Source of the DNA: Corynebacterium canis
GTDB taxonomy: Bacteria; Actinomycetota; Actinomycetes; Mycobacteriales; Mycobacteriaceae
Direction: 5' to 3'
Length of the DNA stretch: 64,000 nucleotides
Assembly (NCBI RefSeq): GCF_030408595.1
Contig: NZ_CP047080.1
Location: forward strand, 738,501 to 802,500
Shown here: in pieces, positions 49,960-58,747 of the stretch
Layout of the letters: each line of letters begins with the position of its first letter
Position numbering within the stretch: position 1 is the stretch's first letter
Translations under genes and position numbers: made by a program
Notes under the pieces: model-generated
Told to the model about the DNA's origin: nothing
The model's database searches: none
The model's input: only the letters and a program-made list of their open reading frames with translations

Positions 49960-50490
49960 GTAGGTTTTGTGCAACCTACCGGTGGCCACGTGATGTGGAG
50001 GGGTTGCAGTGGCTGCCGAGCTCCGCGCCAAGGCAGATCCGACACGCCAGCCGCAGCGCGGTGGTGTTTCCGCAGGACGCCGAACTTGCCGTGTCAGATC
50101 TGCCTGAGGCAGATCCGGCGGAGCCGATGGTTCGGGATAGTTCGACATTCGTCGTCTGGGAAGCTTCGCCGGCCCTTGCTTGCCGATAGGTTGTGTGCAG
50201 CCGTTGACCTGCGATCGTCCGGAATTTCTTCATTGGGGTGTCCAACGAAGAATGGAAAGACGAGCTGCGGCGTTTTTGGCCAAGATTCGTCCGGAATTTC
50301 TTCGTAAGACCCCCGAATGAAGAATAGAAAGACCAGCCCCAGGTCGGCGGTTGCGCACAACCCTTCGACCTGGGCGCGCAACCCATCGCCCCTCGGATGC
50401 AACGCTGGGCCTAGGCCTGGCTAAGCCCCGAGCGGTTGCGCGCAACCCATCGACCTAGGCGCGCAACCCATCGCCTTGGGCGCACAACCC
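49960..50490. repeat. full composite copy of the modular repeat family
   Basis: A complete copy lies between the transcarboxylase operon and hisN. It has the palindrome GTAGGTT/AACCTAC (49960-49979), the alpha module with the hairpin at 50098-50114, and the beta module with double TTCTTC/GAAGAA stems (about 50220-50335). Then comes a run of GCGCAACCCATCG units with the palindrome GGTTGCGCGCAACC at 50434-50447. It is closest to 6470-6900. No gene is supported in 49879-50506. Confidence 0.85.
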
Positions 50491-50506
50491 CACCCTATCC
50501 TTTCTC

Positions 50507-51286
50507 CTAGTTCCCCTTGACCAACATCTCGCGCACCTGATCGTGCAGCAAACCATTGGTGGCCAGCGCATCGCCGCCGCTCGGCCCGTCCACCCCGGCC
50601 AGGGAGGTAAACCGGCCCCCGGCCTCCGTGACCAGAATCGCCAGTGGTGCCAGATCCCACAGGGAGACCTCCGGTTCCGCCGCGATATCCACCGCGCCCT
50701 CCGCGAGGAGGCAATAGGAGAAGAAATCCCCAAAGCACCGCAGCCGCCACGTGCTATCGGACAATTCGATTACGTTTTCGCGTAGATTACGGTCCCGCCA
50801 GCCCTCCAGCGAAGAGAGGGAAACCGACGCGTCCGCGAGTTGGGAAATCGATGATACTTCGAGTTTCTTCGGTTCGCTGCCCATGAATGTGCGCCAGGCG
50901 CCTTTGCCCAAAGATGCGAACCAGCGGCGCCCCAGTGCCGGTGCGGAAACCACGCCGACGACTGGGCGGCCGTCGATAAGCAGTGCGATTAGGGTGGCCC
51001 ATACCGGTACCCCCCGGACGAAGTTTTTGGTGCCGTCGATGGGGTCGATGACCCACTGGCGTCCGGAGCTTACAGTGCCGCCGAACTCTTCGCCCACAAT
51101 GGCGTCTTCGGGAGCGATCTCCGCAAGCAGGGCGCGCAATTCGCGCTCGCAGGCAAGATCCGCGTCTGACACCGGCGTCATGTCGGGTTTCGAATCTACG
51201 TTCAGGTCCGCCGCTTCGAAGCGGGGCAGGGTGATGGCGTCCGCGCGGGCCGCAAGCTGCAATGCAATATCAAGGTCTGTATACAT
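50507..51286 (-). CDS. hisN: histidinol-phosphatase HisN (IMPase family)
   Basis: A 259-residue Mg2+-dependent phosphatase of the inositol monophosphatase fold, expected to make histidinol from histidinol phosphate in histidine synthesis. Metal-site motifs are [23 protein letters not shown] and [12 protein letters not shown]. The position next to a second IMPase and prfB matches hisN in Corynebacterium glutamicum, which is the basis for the symbol. The ATG at 51286 lies four bases after the stop of the upstream IMPase gene, so the two are one unit. Confidence 0.82.
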   Translation of the reverse strand: MYTDLDIALQLAARADAITLPRFEAADLNVDSKPDMTPVSDADLACERELRALLAEIAPEDAIVGEEFGGTVSSGRQWVIDPIDGTKNFVRGVPVWATLIALLIDGRPVVGVVSAPALGRRWFASLGKGAWRTFMGSEPKKLEVSSISQLADASVSLSSLEGWRDRNLRENVIELSDSTWRLRCFGDFFSYCLLAEGAVDIAAEPEVSLWDLAPLAILVTEAGGRFTSLAGVDGPSGGDALATNGLLHDQVREMLVKGN

Positions 51287-51290
51287 GGAT

Positions 51291-52109
51291 CTAGCTTAGA
51301 GCAGCGGCAATGTCGTTGACTACCGCCGCGTTTCCGGCGATGCTCCAGGTGACACCCGCTGCGTCGAGGCGTATGCAGCGTCCGCCCACACCTTCGATTA
51401 GCGCGCGGCCCGGCAGCCAATCCCACGCCGGCACGGAATGTTGGAACCAGGCGCCGAGCGTGCCGTCTGCGACGCTGGCCAGGTCGATGCTTCCGGCGCC
51501 GAACATCCGCATTGTGCCCGCTTGGCTCGCAACTTTGAGCCATGCTCGCTGTACCGCATCCGTGTGCGAAGGGTGCAAATAAGTACCCAGCGAAAGCCTG
51601 TTCAAATGCACATCCTGAAGCTGGGGTAGGGGGTGGCCGTCGCGCGTCGTCGAAAAGCGGCTGCCGCCGAACCACGTGTAGCCCATCGCCGGCCGGTGCA
51701 CCGCGCCAAAAAGCGGCTCGTTGCCCTCCGCCAGCGCCAGCGCCGCGCAGAAATAATCGCTGCCAGAGGCGTAATTGTAGGTGCCGTCGATGGGGTCGAT
51801 CACCCACGTTCGACCGCTTGTCGACGCCCTCTCCGCGCCCTCCTCGCCAAGCACGCCGTCCGCGGGGCGCAACGCCGCCAAGACTCCGGAAATGAACTGC
51901 TCAGCGGCCTTATCCGCCTCCGTGACCACGTCGGTGATATTGGTTTTTTGCTCGGTGCTTACCCCCGCCTCGCGCATTCGCCAGGCCAGCCTGCCGGCGT
52001 TGAAAACTAGGGCTTGGGCGAGGTGCTCGTCGCTATCCTTATCGTGTGCAATCACAAAGGTCTTGGTGATTGCATTGATCATGTCTTCGAGGTTTTGTGC
52101 TGTGCTCAT
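51291..52109 (-). CDS. inositol monophosphatase family protein
   Basis: A 272-residue IMPase-fold phosphatase. Motifs are [24 protein letters not shown], and the second metal site [13 protein letters not shown]. The substrate may be inositol phosphate or a related sugar phosphate; sequence does not decide. The ATG at 52109 ([10 protein letters not shown]) is preferred over one three codons upstream. It is cotranscribed with hisN and divergent from a small membrane protein gene. Confidence 0.8.
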   Translation of the reverse strand: MSTAQNLEDMINAITKTFVIAHDKDSDEHLAQALVFNAGRLAWRMREAGVSTEQKTNITDVVTEADKAAEQFISGVLAALRPADGVLGEEGAERASTSGRTWVIDPIDGTYNYASGSDYFCAALALAEGNEPLFGAVHRPAMGYTWFGGSRFSTTRDGHPLPQLQDVHLNRLSLGTYLHPSHTDAVQRAWLKVASQAGTMRMFGAGSIDLASVADGTLGAWFQHSVPAWDWLPGRALIEGVGGRCIRLDAAGVTWSIAGNAAVVNDIAAALS

Positions 52110-52200
52110 GCGTTCCATTGTGCCTGTTTGAGGGCGGGCGCAGAACCTACCAATAGGGGGGAATATTAATAGATCTTATAGAAGCCTGTACGCTCGACCT

Positions 52201-52668
52201 ATGATGTTTGCGTGTTTCGCTCTCACGATGCTGGTGGCGCTGCTCGGCGTGCCCGCAATCAAAGAGCGTTTCGATGCAAACCACGGCGTGTTTTGGGAAA
52301 ACGGCATGCGCGGTTCCTCGCTGTTTTTGGCGGGGATACTCCTACCCCCGCTGTTTTGGATCATATTCCCGTTTTGGGGGATTGTGTTCGATATGGGCGG
52401 GGTGGTGATGGGTCTGCTCTTCACGCTGCTCGCCTTGGCCTGTATCGCACTGGTGTCCGTGGGTACCTGGAACGGACGCCGCCGATGGGGGAGCGCCGCT
52501 TGCGTAACCTATGGCACGGTCCTAGGCGTGGCCATGCCGTGGGCGATCTGGGCGCAACCAAACCTGCAGCAGGGGGTGTTTTTCGAGCATCTTTGCGGCA
52601 TCGTGATCTGGTCGCTGCTGGGGCTTAGCGTGATCGCGGCGGCCACGGTGCGTTTCCGCTGTGGTTGA
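52201..52668 (+). CDS. small membrane protein upstream of prfB
   Basis: A 155-residue protein with hydrophobic segments at about 1-18, 40-62, 63-87, 95-117 and 125-150. It ends 56 bases before prfB in the same direction. No family is recognised, and the ribosome site is unclear; ATG codons at 52201 and 52204 are both possible. A TATAGA-like -10 lies about 20 bases upstream. Confidence 0.6.
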   Translation: MMFACFALTMLVALLGVPAIKERFDANHGVFWENGMRGSSLFLAGILLPPLFWIIFPFWGIVFDMGGVVMGLLFTLLALACIALVSVGTWNGRRRWGSAACVTYGTVLGVAMPWAIWAQPNLQQGVFFEHLCGIVIWSLLGLSVIAAATVRFRCG

Positions 52669-52723
52669 GCGCGCGCACGGTGAAGATGCTGGGGGTGCGC
52701 GCCGTCCGCTACACTTGTTCGCT

Positions 52724-53824
52724 ATGCGACAGGACCTTGCTGCTGAATGCTCCGCTCTGGAAACCACCCTTACCACCATCGAAAAAGTGATGGACCCCGA
52801 GGAAATGACGGTGCGTATCCGGGAGCTGGAGGCGCAGGCGTCCGACCCTTCGTTGTGGGATGATCCGGACCACGCGCAGCAGGTCACCAGCGAACTTTCC
52901 GCCGTGCAGGCCAGCCTGCGCAAACTCAAGGACCTGCGGCAGCGCCTCGAGGATCTGCCCGTGCTGTACGAGCTTGCCGAAGAGGAAGGCGAAGGCACGG
53001 ACAGCGCCGATGAGGAGCTGGCGTTATTGCGGGCGGATATCGAATCCTTGGAAGTAAAGACCATGCTTTCCGGGGAGTACGACGCCCGTGAGGCGGTGTT
53101 GAATATCCGCTCCGGCGCCGGCGGGGTGGACGCCGCGGACTGGGCCGAAATGCTGATGCGCATGTATGTGCGGTGGGCGGAAAAGGCTGGCCACAAGGTA
53201 GATATCTACGATATTTCGTACGCGGAAGAGGCCGGCATTAAATCCGCCACGCTCGTGGTGCACGGCGAATACATGTACGGAACCTTGTCTGTGGAGCAGG
53301 GGGCGCACCGGCTTGTGCGCATCAGCCCCTTTGATAATCAGAGCCGCAGGCAAACCTCCTTCGCCGAGGTCGAGGTGCTGCCGGTGGTGGAATCCACCGA
53401 CCACATCGAGGTCCCGGATAGCGAGATCCGGGTGGACGTGTACCGTTCCTCCGGCCCCGGCGGGCAATCCGTAAACACCACCGATTCCGCCGTGCGTATC
53501 ACCCATCTGCCCACCGGTATCGTGGTCACCTGTCAGAACGAAAAATCGCAGATCCAAAACCGCGCGTCGGCGATGCGGGTGCTGCAGGCGAAGCTGCTGG
53601 AACGTAAGCGCCAGGAGGAGCGCGCGGAGCTCGACGCCCTCGGTGCCGGCGGCAATGCGTCGTGGGGCAACCAGATGCGTTCCTACGTATTGCACCCCTA
53701 CCAGATGGTGAAAGATTTGCGCACGAACTATGAGGTGGGCGATCCCAGCAAGGTGCTGGACGGGGATATCGACGGTTTCCTCGAGGCGGGGATCCGTTGG
53801 CGCATGGCGAACATGGGCGAATAG
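52724..53824 (+). CDS. prfB: peptide chain release factor 2
   Basis: A 366-residue class I release factor that recognises UGA and UAA. The codon-reading tripeptide SPF ([17 protein letters not shown]) and the catalytic GGQ loop ([20 protein letters not shown]) are present. The reading frame is continuous, with no programmed frameshift, as usual in actinobacteria. The ATG at 52724 (MRQDLAAEC) is preferred over an upstream GTG at 52661, which would overlap the neighbouring membrane gene. Confidence 0.93.
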   Translation: MRQDLAAECSALETTLTTIEKVMDPEEMTVRIRELEAQASDPSLWDDPDHAQQVTSELSAVQASLRKLKDLRQRLEDLPVLYELAEEEGEGTDSADEELALLRADIESLEVKTMLSGEYDAREAVLNIRSGAGGVDAADWAEMLMRMYVRWAEKAGHKVDIYDISYAEEAGIKSATLVVHGEYMYGTLSVEQGAHRLVRISPFDNQSRRQTSFAEVEVLPVVESTDHIEVPDSEIRVDVYRSSGPGGQSVNTTDSAVRITHLPTGIVVTCQNEKSQIQNRASAMRVLQAKLLERKRQEERAELDALGAGGNASWGNQMRSYVLHPYQMVKDLRTNYEVGDPSKVLDGDIDGFLEAGIRWRMANMGE

Positions 53825-53869
53825 GGAACTATTGGTCTTACCTTAGGCTTGCCTATTACAGTGGCAGCT

Positions 53870-54286
53870 ATGAAAACCGTCTACAAGGTTGTTGGCCTAC
53901 TCTCCTTGGGCGTCGGGGCCGTCGGCGTTGTGCTTCCGCTCCTGCCCACGACACCATTTCTATTGCTCGCCGCGTTTTGTTTCGCGCGGAGCTCTGAACG
54001 CCTGCACGCATACCTTTACGGGCACTCGGTTTTCGGCGGATACCTGCAGCGCTATGAATCGGGCGCGCTGACCGTGTCCGATAAGCTCCGGACGCTTGCC
54101 CTGCTGTGGATCGGCCTCGGTTGCTCCGCGTTCTTTACCGGAAAGCTTCCCGTGTATATCGTGCTGGGCGTGATCGGCACCGCCGTGACCATTCACTTAT
54201 TGCTGATGGCACCGAAGAAAAAGCGCACCCCCGACGCCGCGGACGAGCACCCCGTAGAGGTGTGCCAGACCAACCCCGGCTCCTAG
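53870..54286 (+). CDS. DUF454 (YbaN) family membrane protein
   Basis: A 138-residue protein with the DUF454 signature (VYKVVGLLSLGVGAVGVVLP, then LLPTTPFLLLAAFCFARSSE) and later hydrophobic helices, ending in a charged tail. It is an inner-membrane protein of unknown function. I chose the ATG at 53870 because it begins the conserved domain; a TTG at 53849 is in frame. Confidence 0.8.
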   Translation: MKTVYKVVGLLSLGVGAVGVVLPLLPTTPFLLLAAFCFARSSERLHAYLYGHSVFGGYLQRYESGALTVSDKLRTLALLWIGLGCSAFFTGKLPVYIVLGVIGTAVTIHLLLMAPKKKRTPDAADEHPVEVCQTNPGS

Positions 54287-54457
54287 GCCCGCGGCCACCG
54301 GCGGACGCCTAGGGCGGCCCAGGCAGGCCCGCGGCCACCCGCCTAAGAACTTCTGCCGCACCCCATAAGGTTAGCGTTCGTGCAGCTTGTGATCACTTTG
54401 AGGGAAACTTACCGTGTCCACTAGATCATGTGACTGGTGTCAACTAGTGTGGGGTGA

Positions 54458-55147
54458 GTGATCACCTTCGACAGTGTAAGCAAAATATATAAAACTTCCA
54501 CCCGGCCCGCCCTGGACAATATTTCGTTGACCATCGAGCGCGGGGAATTTGTATTTCTTATTGGGCCCTCCGGTTCCGGCAAATCCACCTTTCTGGAATT
54601 AATGCTGCGCGAGCAAAACGTCACTTCCGGCGATATTCACGTAGGTGAATTCCACGTAAATAAATTGCGCGGCGCCCAAGTGAATAAGTTGCGTCAGCGA
54701 ATCGGCTACGTGTTCCAGGATTTCCGCTTGCTGCCAAAGAAGAGCGTCTACGATAACGTGGCTTTCGCCCTCGAGGTGATCGGCAAGAAACGCGGCGTTA
54801 TTGACAAGCTTGTGCCGGAAACCCTCGAGCTCGTCGGCCTCGAAGGTAAAGCCAATCGCATGCCCAATGAATTATCCGGCGGCGAGCAGCAACGCGTGGC
54901 AATCGCCCGTGCGTTCGTTAATCGGCCGTTGGTGTTATTGGCCGACGAACCCACCGGCAACCTCGACCCGGAAACGGCGAATGACATTATGGTGCTGCTC
55001 AACCGCATTAACCGCACCGGCACTACGGTGGTCATGTCTACCCACAATGCGGCCGCGGTGGATGCGATGCGGCGGCGCGTGATCGAATTAAACCTAGGCA
55101 AATTGGTCCGCGATGACGCCCACGGCGTTTACGGTGTCGGCCGCTAA
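54458..55147 (+). CDS. ftsE: cell division ATP-binding protein FtsE
   Basis: A 229-residue ABC ATPase. Walker A is GPSGSGKST, the Q-loop is [10 protein letters not shown], the signature is [14 protein letters not shown], Walker B is [11 protein letters not shown], and the switch histidine is in MSTHN. With FtsX it couples ATP hydrolysis to activation of cell-wall hydrolases at the division site. The GTG start at 54458 has GTGGGGTGA upstream. It is followed by ftsX after 20 bases. The 5' flank (54290-54345) holds a direct repeat of GGCCCGCGGCCACC of unknown meaning. Confidence 0.95.
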   Translation: MITFDSVSKIYKTSTRPALDNISLTIERGEFVFLIGPSGSGKSTFLELMLREQNVTSGDIHVGEFHVNKLRGAQVNKLRQRIGYVFQDFRLLPKKSVYDNVAFALEVIGKKRGVIDKLVPETLELVGLEGKANRMPNELSGGEQQRVAIARAFVNRPLVLLADEPTGNLDPETANDIMVLLNRINRTGTTVVMSTHNAAAVDAMRRRVIELNLGKLVRDDAHGVYGVGR

Positions 55148-55167
55148 CGGGAGAGGATTGCACTGAC

Positions 55168-56070
55168 ATGAAATTGGGATTTGTGCTGCGGGAAGCGCTG
55201 CAAGGCTTGGGCAGAAACCTCACCATGACCGTCGCGCTCGTGATCACCACGGCGATCTCGTTGGCCCTGCTCGCCACCGGCTTCCTGGTTACCGGCATGA
55301 CGGAACGCACCAAGGATATTTACCTGGATCGCGTCGAGGTCATGGTGCAATTCACCGACGAGGTATCCGCACAGGATAACGATTGCTCCTCTCAGGCGTG
55401 CAAGGATGTGCGCGACAAGCTGCAGGGTGCGGAGGGCGTCGAAAGTGTGACGTTCCGTTCGCGCGAGCAGTCCTACCAGCGTTTCGTAGAGGTGTTCCAG
55501 GACTCGGACCCGCTTTTGGTCGCCTCCACCAGCAAAGACGCCCTGCCTGCCGCGCTGCACGTGCGGCTCGTCGACCCGCTCGACCCTTCGCCGCTGGACC
55601 CGGTGCGCGATATGGAACAGGTGTCCGATGTGATCGACCAGGTCGATGATCTCCGTTCCGCCACCGGCAACCTCGACGCCGTCCGCAACGCCACCTTCCT
55701 GATCGCGTTTATTCAGGCCATCGCCGCCATTTTCCTGATCGCAAACATGGTCCAAATCGCGGCCTATGCCCGCCGCGAGGAGATCTCCATTATGCGCATG
55801 GTCGGCGCCTCCCGCTGGTACACCCAAGCGCCGTTCGTGATGGAGGCCGTCGTCGCGGTGGTGTTCGGGTCGCTGCTGGCCATGGCGGGCCTCGTCGCGG
55901 GCAAGAAGTTCGTGCTCGACCGCGCGCTGACCGGCCTGTACGAGTCGAAGCTCATCGCCCCGATCACCGCCGCCGATATTTGGGTGGTGTCGCCGATCGT
56001 GGCGATAGTGGGCATTTTGTTCGCCGCGGCGACCGCGCAGGTGACGTTGCGGATGTACGTACGCAAATAG
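55168..56070 (+). CDS. ftsX: cell division permease-like protein FtsX
   Basis: A 300-residue membrane protein with four helices: one near residues 20-43, then an extracellular domain of about 130 residues with two cysteines (DNDCSSQACKD), then three more helices after residue 170. The cytoplasmic coupling helix region includes ARREEISIMRMVGASRW. It works with FtsE. GGGAGAGGATTGCACTGAC precedes the ATG at 55168. The operon continues to smpB 19 bases later. Confidence 0.94.
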   Translation: MKLGFVLREALQGLGRNLTMTVALVITTAISLALLATGFLVTGMTERTKDIYLDRVEVMVQFTDEVSAQDNDCSSQACKDVRDKLQGAEGVESVTFRSREQSYQRFVEVFQDSDPLLVASTSKDALPAALHVRLVDPLDPSPLDPVRDMEQVSDVIDQVDDLRSATGNLDAVRNATFLIAFIQAIAAIFLIANMVQIAAYARREEISIMRMVGASRWYTQAPFVMEAVVAVVFGSLLAMAGLVAGKKFVLDRALTGLYESKLIAPITAADIWVVSPIVAIVGILFAAATAQVTLRMYVRK

Positions 56071-56089
56071 CTGTAAGCTTAAGCACGCT

Positions 56090-56581
56090 ATGGCTAAGAA
56101 AAAGAAGAAGGCGGTGGATAACCCGGTTATCGCTACCAACCGCAGAGCAAGACACGATTATCACATCCTAGAGACCTACGAGTGCGGAGTGGCGCTTGTA
56201 GGAACGGAAATTAAGGCGCTCCGCGAGGGCAAGGTGACCCTCAACGATGCGTTCGCAACTATCGACGACGGCGAGGTCTGGCTGCGTCACCTGCACATCC
56301 CCGAATATTCGCACGGTTCCTGGATGAACCATTCCCCGCGTCGTAGCCGCAAGTTGTTGCTGCACCGGCGCGAGATCGACGCGATCATGGGCAAGGTGCG
56401 CGACGGCAACCGTACGCTGATCCCGCTCAAGCTGTATTTCAAGAACGGCCGCCTCAAGGTGGAGCTTGGCTTGGGCCAGGGTAAGCAGAATTACGATAAG
56501 CGCCAGGACCTCAAGCGCCGCGCCGCCGAGCGGGACGTTACCCGCGAATTAGGGCGGCGAGTTAAAGGCATGCGCGGTTGA
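56090..56581 (+). CDS. smpB: SsrA-binding protein SmpB
   Basis: A 163-residue protein that binds tmRNA and delivers it to stalled ribosomes. Recognisable are IATNRRARHDYHILETYECG, ALVGTEIKALREGKV and the basic tail ending RRVKGMRG, with the AERD helix that enters the mRNA channel. It is a typical length and lies 185 bases upstream of ssrA, the usual arrangement. GCTTATCGACGCCGCG follows its stop. Confidence 0.96.
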   Translation: MAKKKKKAVDNPVIATNRRARHDYHILETYECGVALVGTEIKALREGKVTLNDAFATIDDGEVWLRHLHIPEYSHGSWMNHSPRRSRKLLLHRREIDAIMGKVRDGNRTLIPLKLYFKNGRLKVELGLGQGKQNYDKRQDLKRRAAERDVTRELGRRVKGMRG

Positions 56582-56693
56582 TTTGCTTATCGACGCCGCG
56601 CCTGCCGCACCCACCTCATGCCCGGGCTGCGGGGGCGGCCACCGCTGCGCTTTTTTGGTACGATCCAGTGCGGAAGCTCGGTAAAAATGGGGG

Positions 56694-56723
56694 TTGCGCG
56701 GGGGCATGAAGGTGGCTTATACT
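56694..56723 (+). promoter_or_regulatory. candidate promoter of tmRNA gene
   Basis: TTGCGC (56694-56699) and TATACT (56718-56723) are 18 bases apart, about 43 bases before the mature 5' end of tmRNA. The -10 is a strong match to consensus. Confidence 0.5.
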
Positions 56724-56766
56724 TGTGGAGCTTTCACGGAAGGCGCAGATCCCGCCGGAAAGCTAT

Positions 56767-57141
56767 GGGGCTGATTTAGGTTTCGACTCCGTACATTAAG
56801 CCAGGGGAAGCGTGCCGGTGCAGGCTAGAGACCACCGTTAAGCGTCGCAGCAAAAAATAAGCGCAGAGAATACTCAGCGCGACTACGCCCTCGCTGCCTA
56901 ATTCAGCGACCGCGTGTCTGTCAGCCTAGGTTCCGTCCTTGGCCTAGAATCTGGCATCGTTGAAAGGACTTGCCGCCGCATCGTGTTGACGGGGTGCAGC
57001 GGGACACTTACCGACAACTGGGCCTATCATCCGGACATGTTCGTCTGATCCGGAGGGCCGAGCAGAGATCACGTGCGAACTGCGCACGGAGAAGTCCTGG
57101 CAAAATGACGAAGGACCCGGGTTCAATTCCCGGCAGCTCCA
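56767..57141 (+). ncRNA. ssrA: transfer-messenger RNA (tmRNA)
   Basis: The 5' end GGGGCTGATTTAGGTTTCGA and the 3' end with GGGTTCAATTCCC and CAGCTCC A form the tRNA-like domain (acceptor GGGGCTG/CAGCTCC with one G-U pair). The tag reading frame at 56863-56901 encodes AENTQRDYALAA and a TAA stop. Alanine is the resume codon and ALAA is the protease-recognition end. CCA is not encoded (the DNA reads CTA after the discriminator A). It lies downstream of smpB. Confidence 0.95.
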
Positions 57142-57150
57142 CTACTACGC

Positions 57151-57182
57151 AGACCCCCTCCCGGCCCGGCTGGGAGGGGGTC
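57151..57182 (+). terminator. intrinsic terminator after tmRNA
   Basis: AGACCCCCTCCC (57151-57162) is complementary to GGGAGGGGGTCT ending at 57182, a 12-bp stem with a short GC-rich loop. It starts ten bases past the tmRNA. Confidence 0.75.
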
Positions 57183-57389
57183 TGTGGGTTGTGTGGGTTG
57201 GGGTCCGGTAGGGTTTGGGGTTGTGTGGGGGTTTGGGAGCGGTTCAGGCTCCGCCACGCGCCGCTCATCACACTGGGTTCCACCGCGCGCCACTCCTATG
57301 GGTTCCCGCCACCGGCCAACTACTAATGGGGTCCCGCCACGCACAGGTTGATTCGGAGTCCACAATTCTTTATTAGCTCTAGCAGCCCC
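57183..57389. other. G-rich noncoding DNA after tmRNA
   Basis: GGTTGTGTGGGTTGGGGTCC and similar G-rich words are followed by three spaced copies of a short pattern, CCGCCACGC-GCC.../GGGTTCC (57250, 57300, 57335). No gene is evident. Confidence 0.35.
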
Positions 57390-57650
57390 GCTACGCCCTC
57401 GAAATCCGCTGCCCTTAGTGGACTATGGCCGAATATCGCTAAGTAGCCTCATTTCGGTAGGTGCGTCGCCCACAACCTATTCATGCGACGCAAGTTGAAC
57501 GATGTCTACCGATATTTTTTACATCAAAATCCCGAAATCTGTGTAAAAAATATCGCGGCGGCGGCCCTGGGCAGTCCCGGATGATGAAAATTACACAGGA
57601 TCTGCGATTCTGGTGTAAAAAACTTCATGCGACGTGCACGACTCATTTCT
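57390..57650. repeat. 260-bp direct repeat, first copy, with conserved stems
   Basis: It starts GCTACGCCCTCGAAATCCGC and is about 80 per cent identical to 58111-58370. It contains a perfect 13-bp inverted repeat, GATATTTTTTACA (57511-57523) with TGTAAAAAATATC (57542-57554), around an 18-base loop that is identical in both copies. A second TTACAC/GTGTAA stem follows near 57590-57630. No coding sequence is convincing. Confidence 0.8.
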
Positions 57651-57670
57651 TCTGGCAGTGGTCAGTTCCG

Positions 57671-58004
57671 GGGTTTATTCACGGGGCTTATTTGGGTGGC
57701 CAAGAATCCCGCCCGCTGCACATCTGCTGCCAGCCGTGTGCAGATGTGCCTGAGGCAGATGCTGCGTGGCCGCATTTCCCCAGGATAATCTGGCCCGAAA
57801 GCAAGGCAGATCCCGCGCGGCAAGGCAGATCGTACATGGGCGTTCGGTGCGGACCCTGGCGGTGCACTCCGGCGGTACACAATCGATGTCATTTCCAGTG
57901 TTTGCCAAGCGGCCGTTACCGATGGCGCGCACCAATGAGTCGGCCAAGCGCAATTCTGTTTTGAAGCGTTCTTGTTCACCCAAACAAGCACCGTGAATAA
58001 ACCC
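57671..58004. mobile_element. 334-bp MITE-like element
   Basis: The left end (57671-57698, beginning GGGTTTATTCACGG) and the right end (57977-58004, its complement) form 28-bp terminal inverted repeats with only two mismatches. There is no transposase. The interior includes the ATSTGCCTGAGGCAGAT hairpin (57744-57760) and matches, in inverted order, the interior of the 450-bp element at 22487-22936. No clear target duplication is seen. It lies between the two 260-bp repeats. Confidence 0.75.
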
Positions 58005-58110
58005 TAAGTTTTGCCACGATTCAGGAGGAGAAGCACGCCGCCCACCGAGATTAAGTGTGCCCTAGATATTTCGTATATTAAATCTTTTCGAAAAACGCCA
58101 TAGGAGCGCC

Positions 58111-58370
58111 GCTACGCCCTCGAAGTCCGCTACCCTTAGTGGACTATGGACGAATATCGCAAAGTGGTTTCATTTCGGCAAGTGCGTCGCCCACAACCTA
58201 TTGCCGCGCCCAGGGTTGAACGGTGTCTACTGATATTTTTTACATCAAAATCCCGAAATCTGTGTAAAAAGTATCGCGGCGGCGGCCCTCGGCGGCCCCG
58301 AACGATGAAAATTACACAAAATCCGGCTTTCGTGTGTAAAAAACTTCATGTGAAGTGCGCGACTTATTAT
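58111..58370. repeat. 260-bp direct repeat, second copy
   Basis: It pairs with 57390-57650. The 13-bp stem is kept (58232-58244 with 58263-58275); its one substitution, A to G, gives a G-U pair, so structure is maintained. The TTACAC/GTGTAA stem is also present (about 58310-58350). Confidence 0.8.
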
Positions 58371-58747
58371 TTTGACCGCCTTCCTGTGTGTGTCTGGCCG
58401 CTTGGGGTCCAAGCCATGGGCCACGCGCTCCACCACGCCCCGATGGTTTTGTCAGATCAACACCCATCACCCCCGAGTAGGATTGTGGATAAAAATGTAT
58501 TGACATGCCTATTGGCCAACCCTCAATCCGCCGCCCAAACAAGACCCCCACCCTCATTTTCTAGCAAAAAACCATTTTGGCCCGCAGGGATTAAATCGCA
58601 GCTATACTCATGGTTGTTTGATACTGATTTCCACTTTAAAACAATAGTTCGTCTCGTCTTTCATACGCGGCGTTTCGGCCTTCTTTTTAGTGTTCATTGG
58701 CATTTCGCATTCCAGTCCACGCCAATGCATTCGAAGAAAGGAAGCAC
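58371..58747. other. intergenic region upstream of the NTF2-like lipoprotein gene
   Basis: No gene is supported. The region is AT-richer toward its 3' end (58600-58740) and probably holds the promoter of the lipoprotein gene, but I could not fix its elements. Confidence 0.35.

Noticed and set aside
52661..52724. Programmed frameshift or upstream start in prfB
   Set aside because: The frame is continuous from the ATG at 52724, and no in-frame UGA with a frameshift signal is present.
57142..57144. Encoded CCA end of tmRNA
   Set aside because: The DNA reads CTA after the discriminator base, so CCA must be added after transcription.
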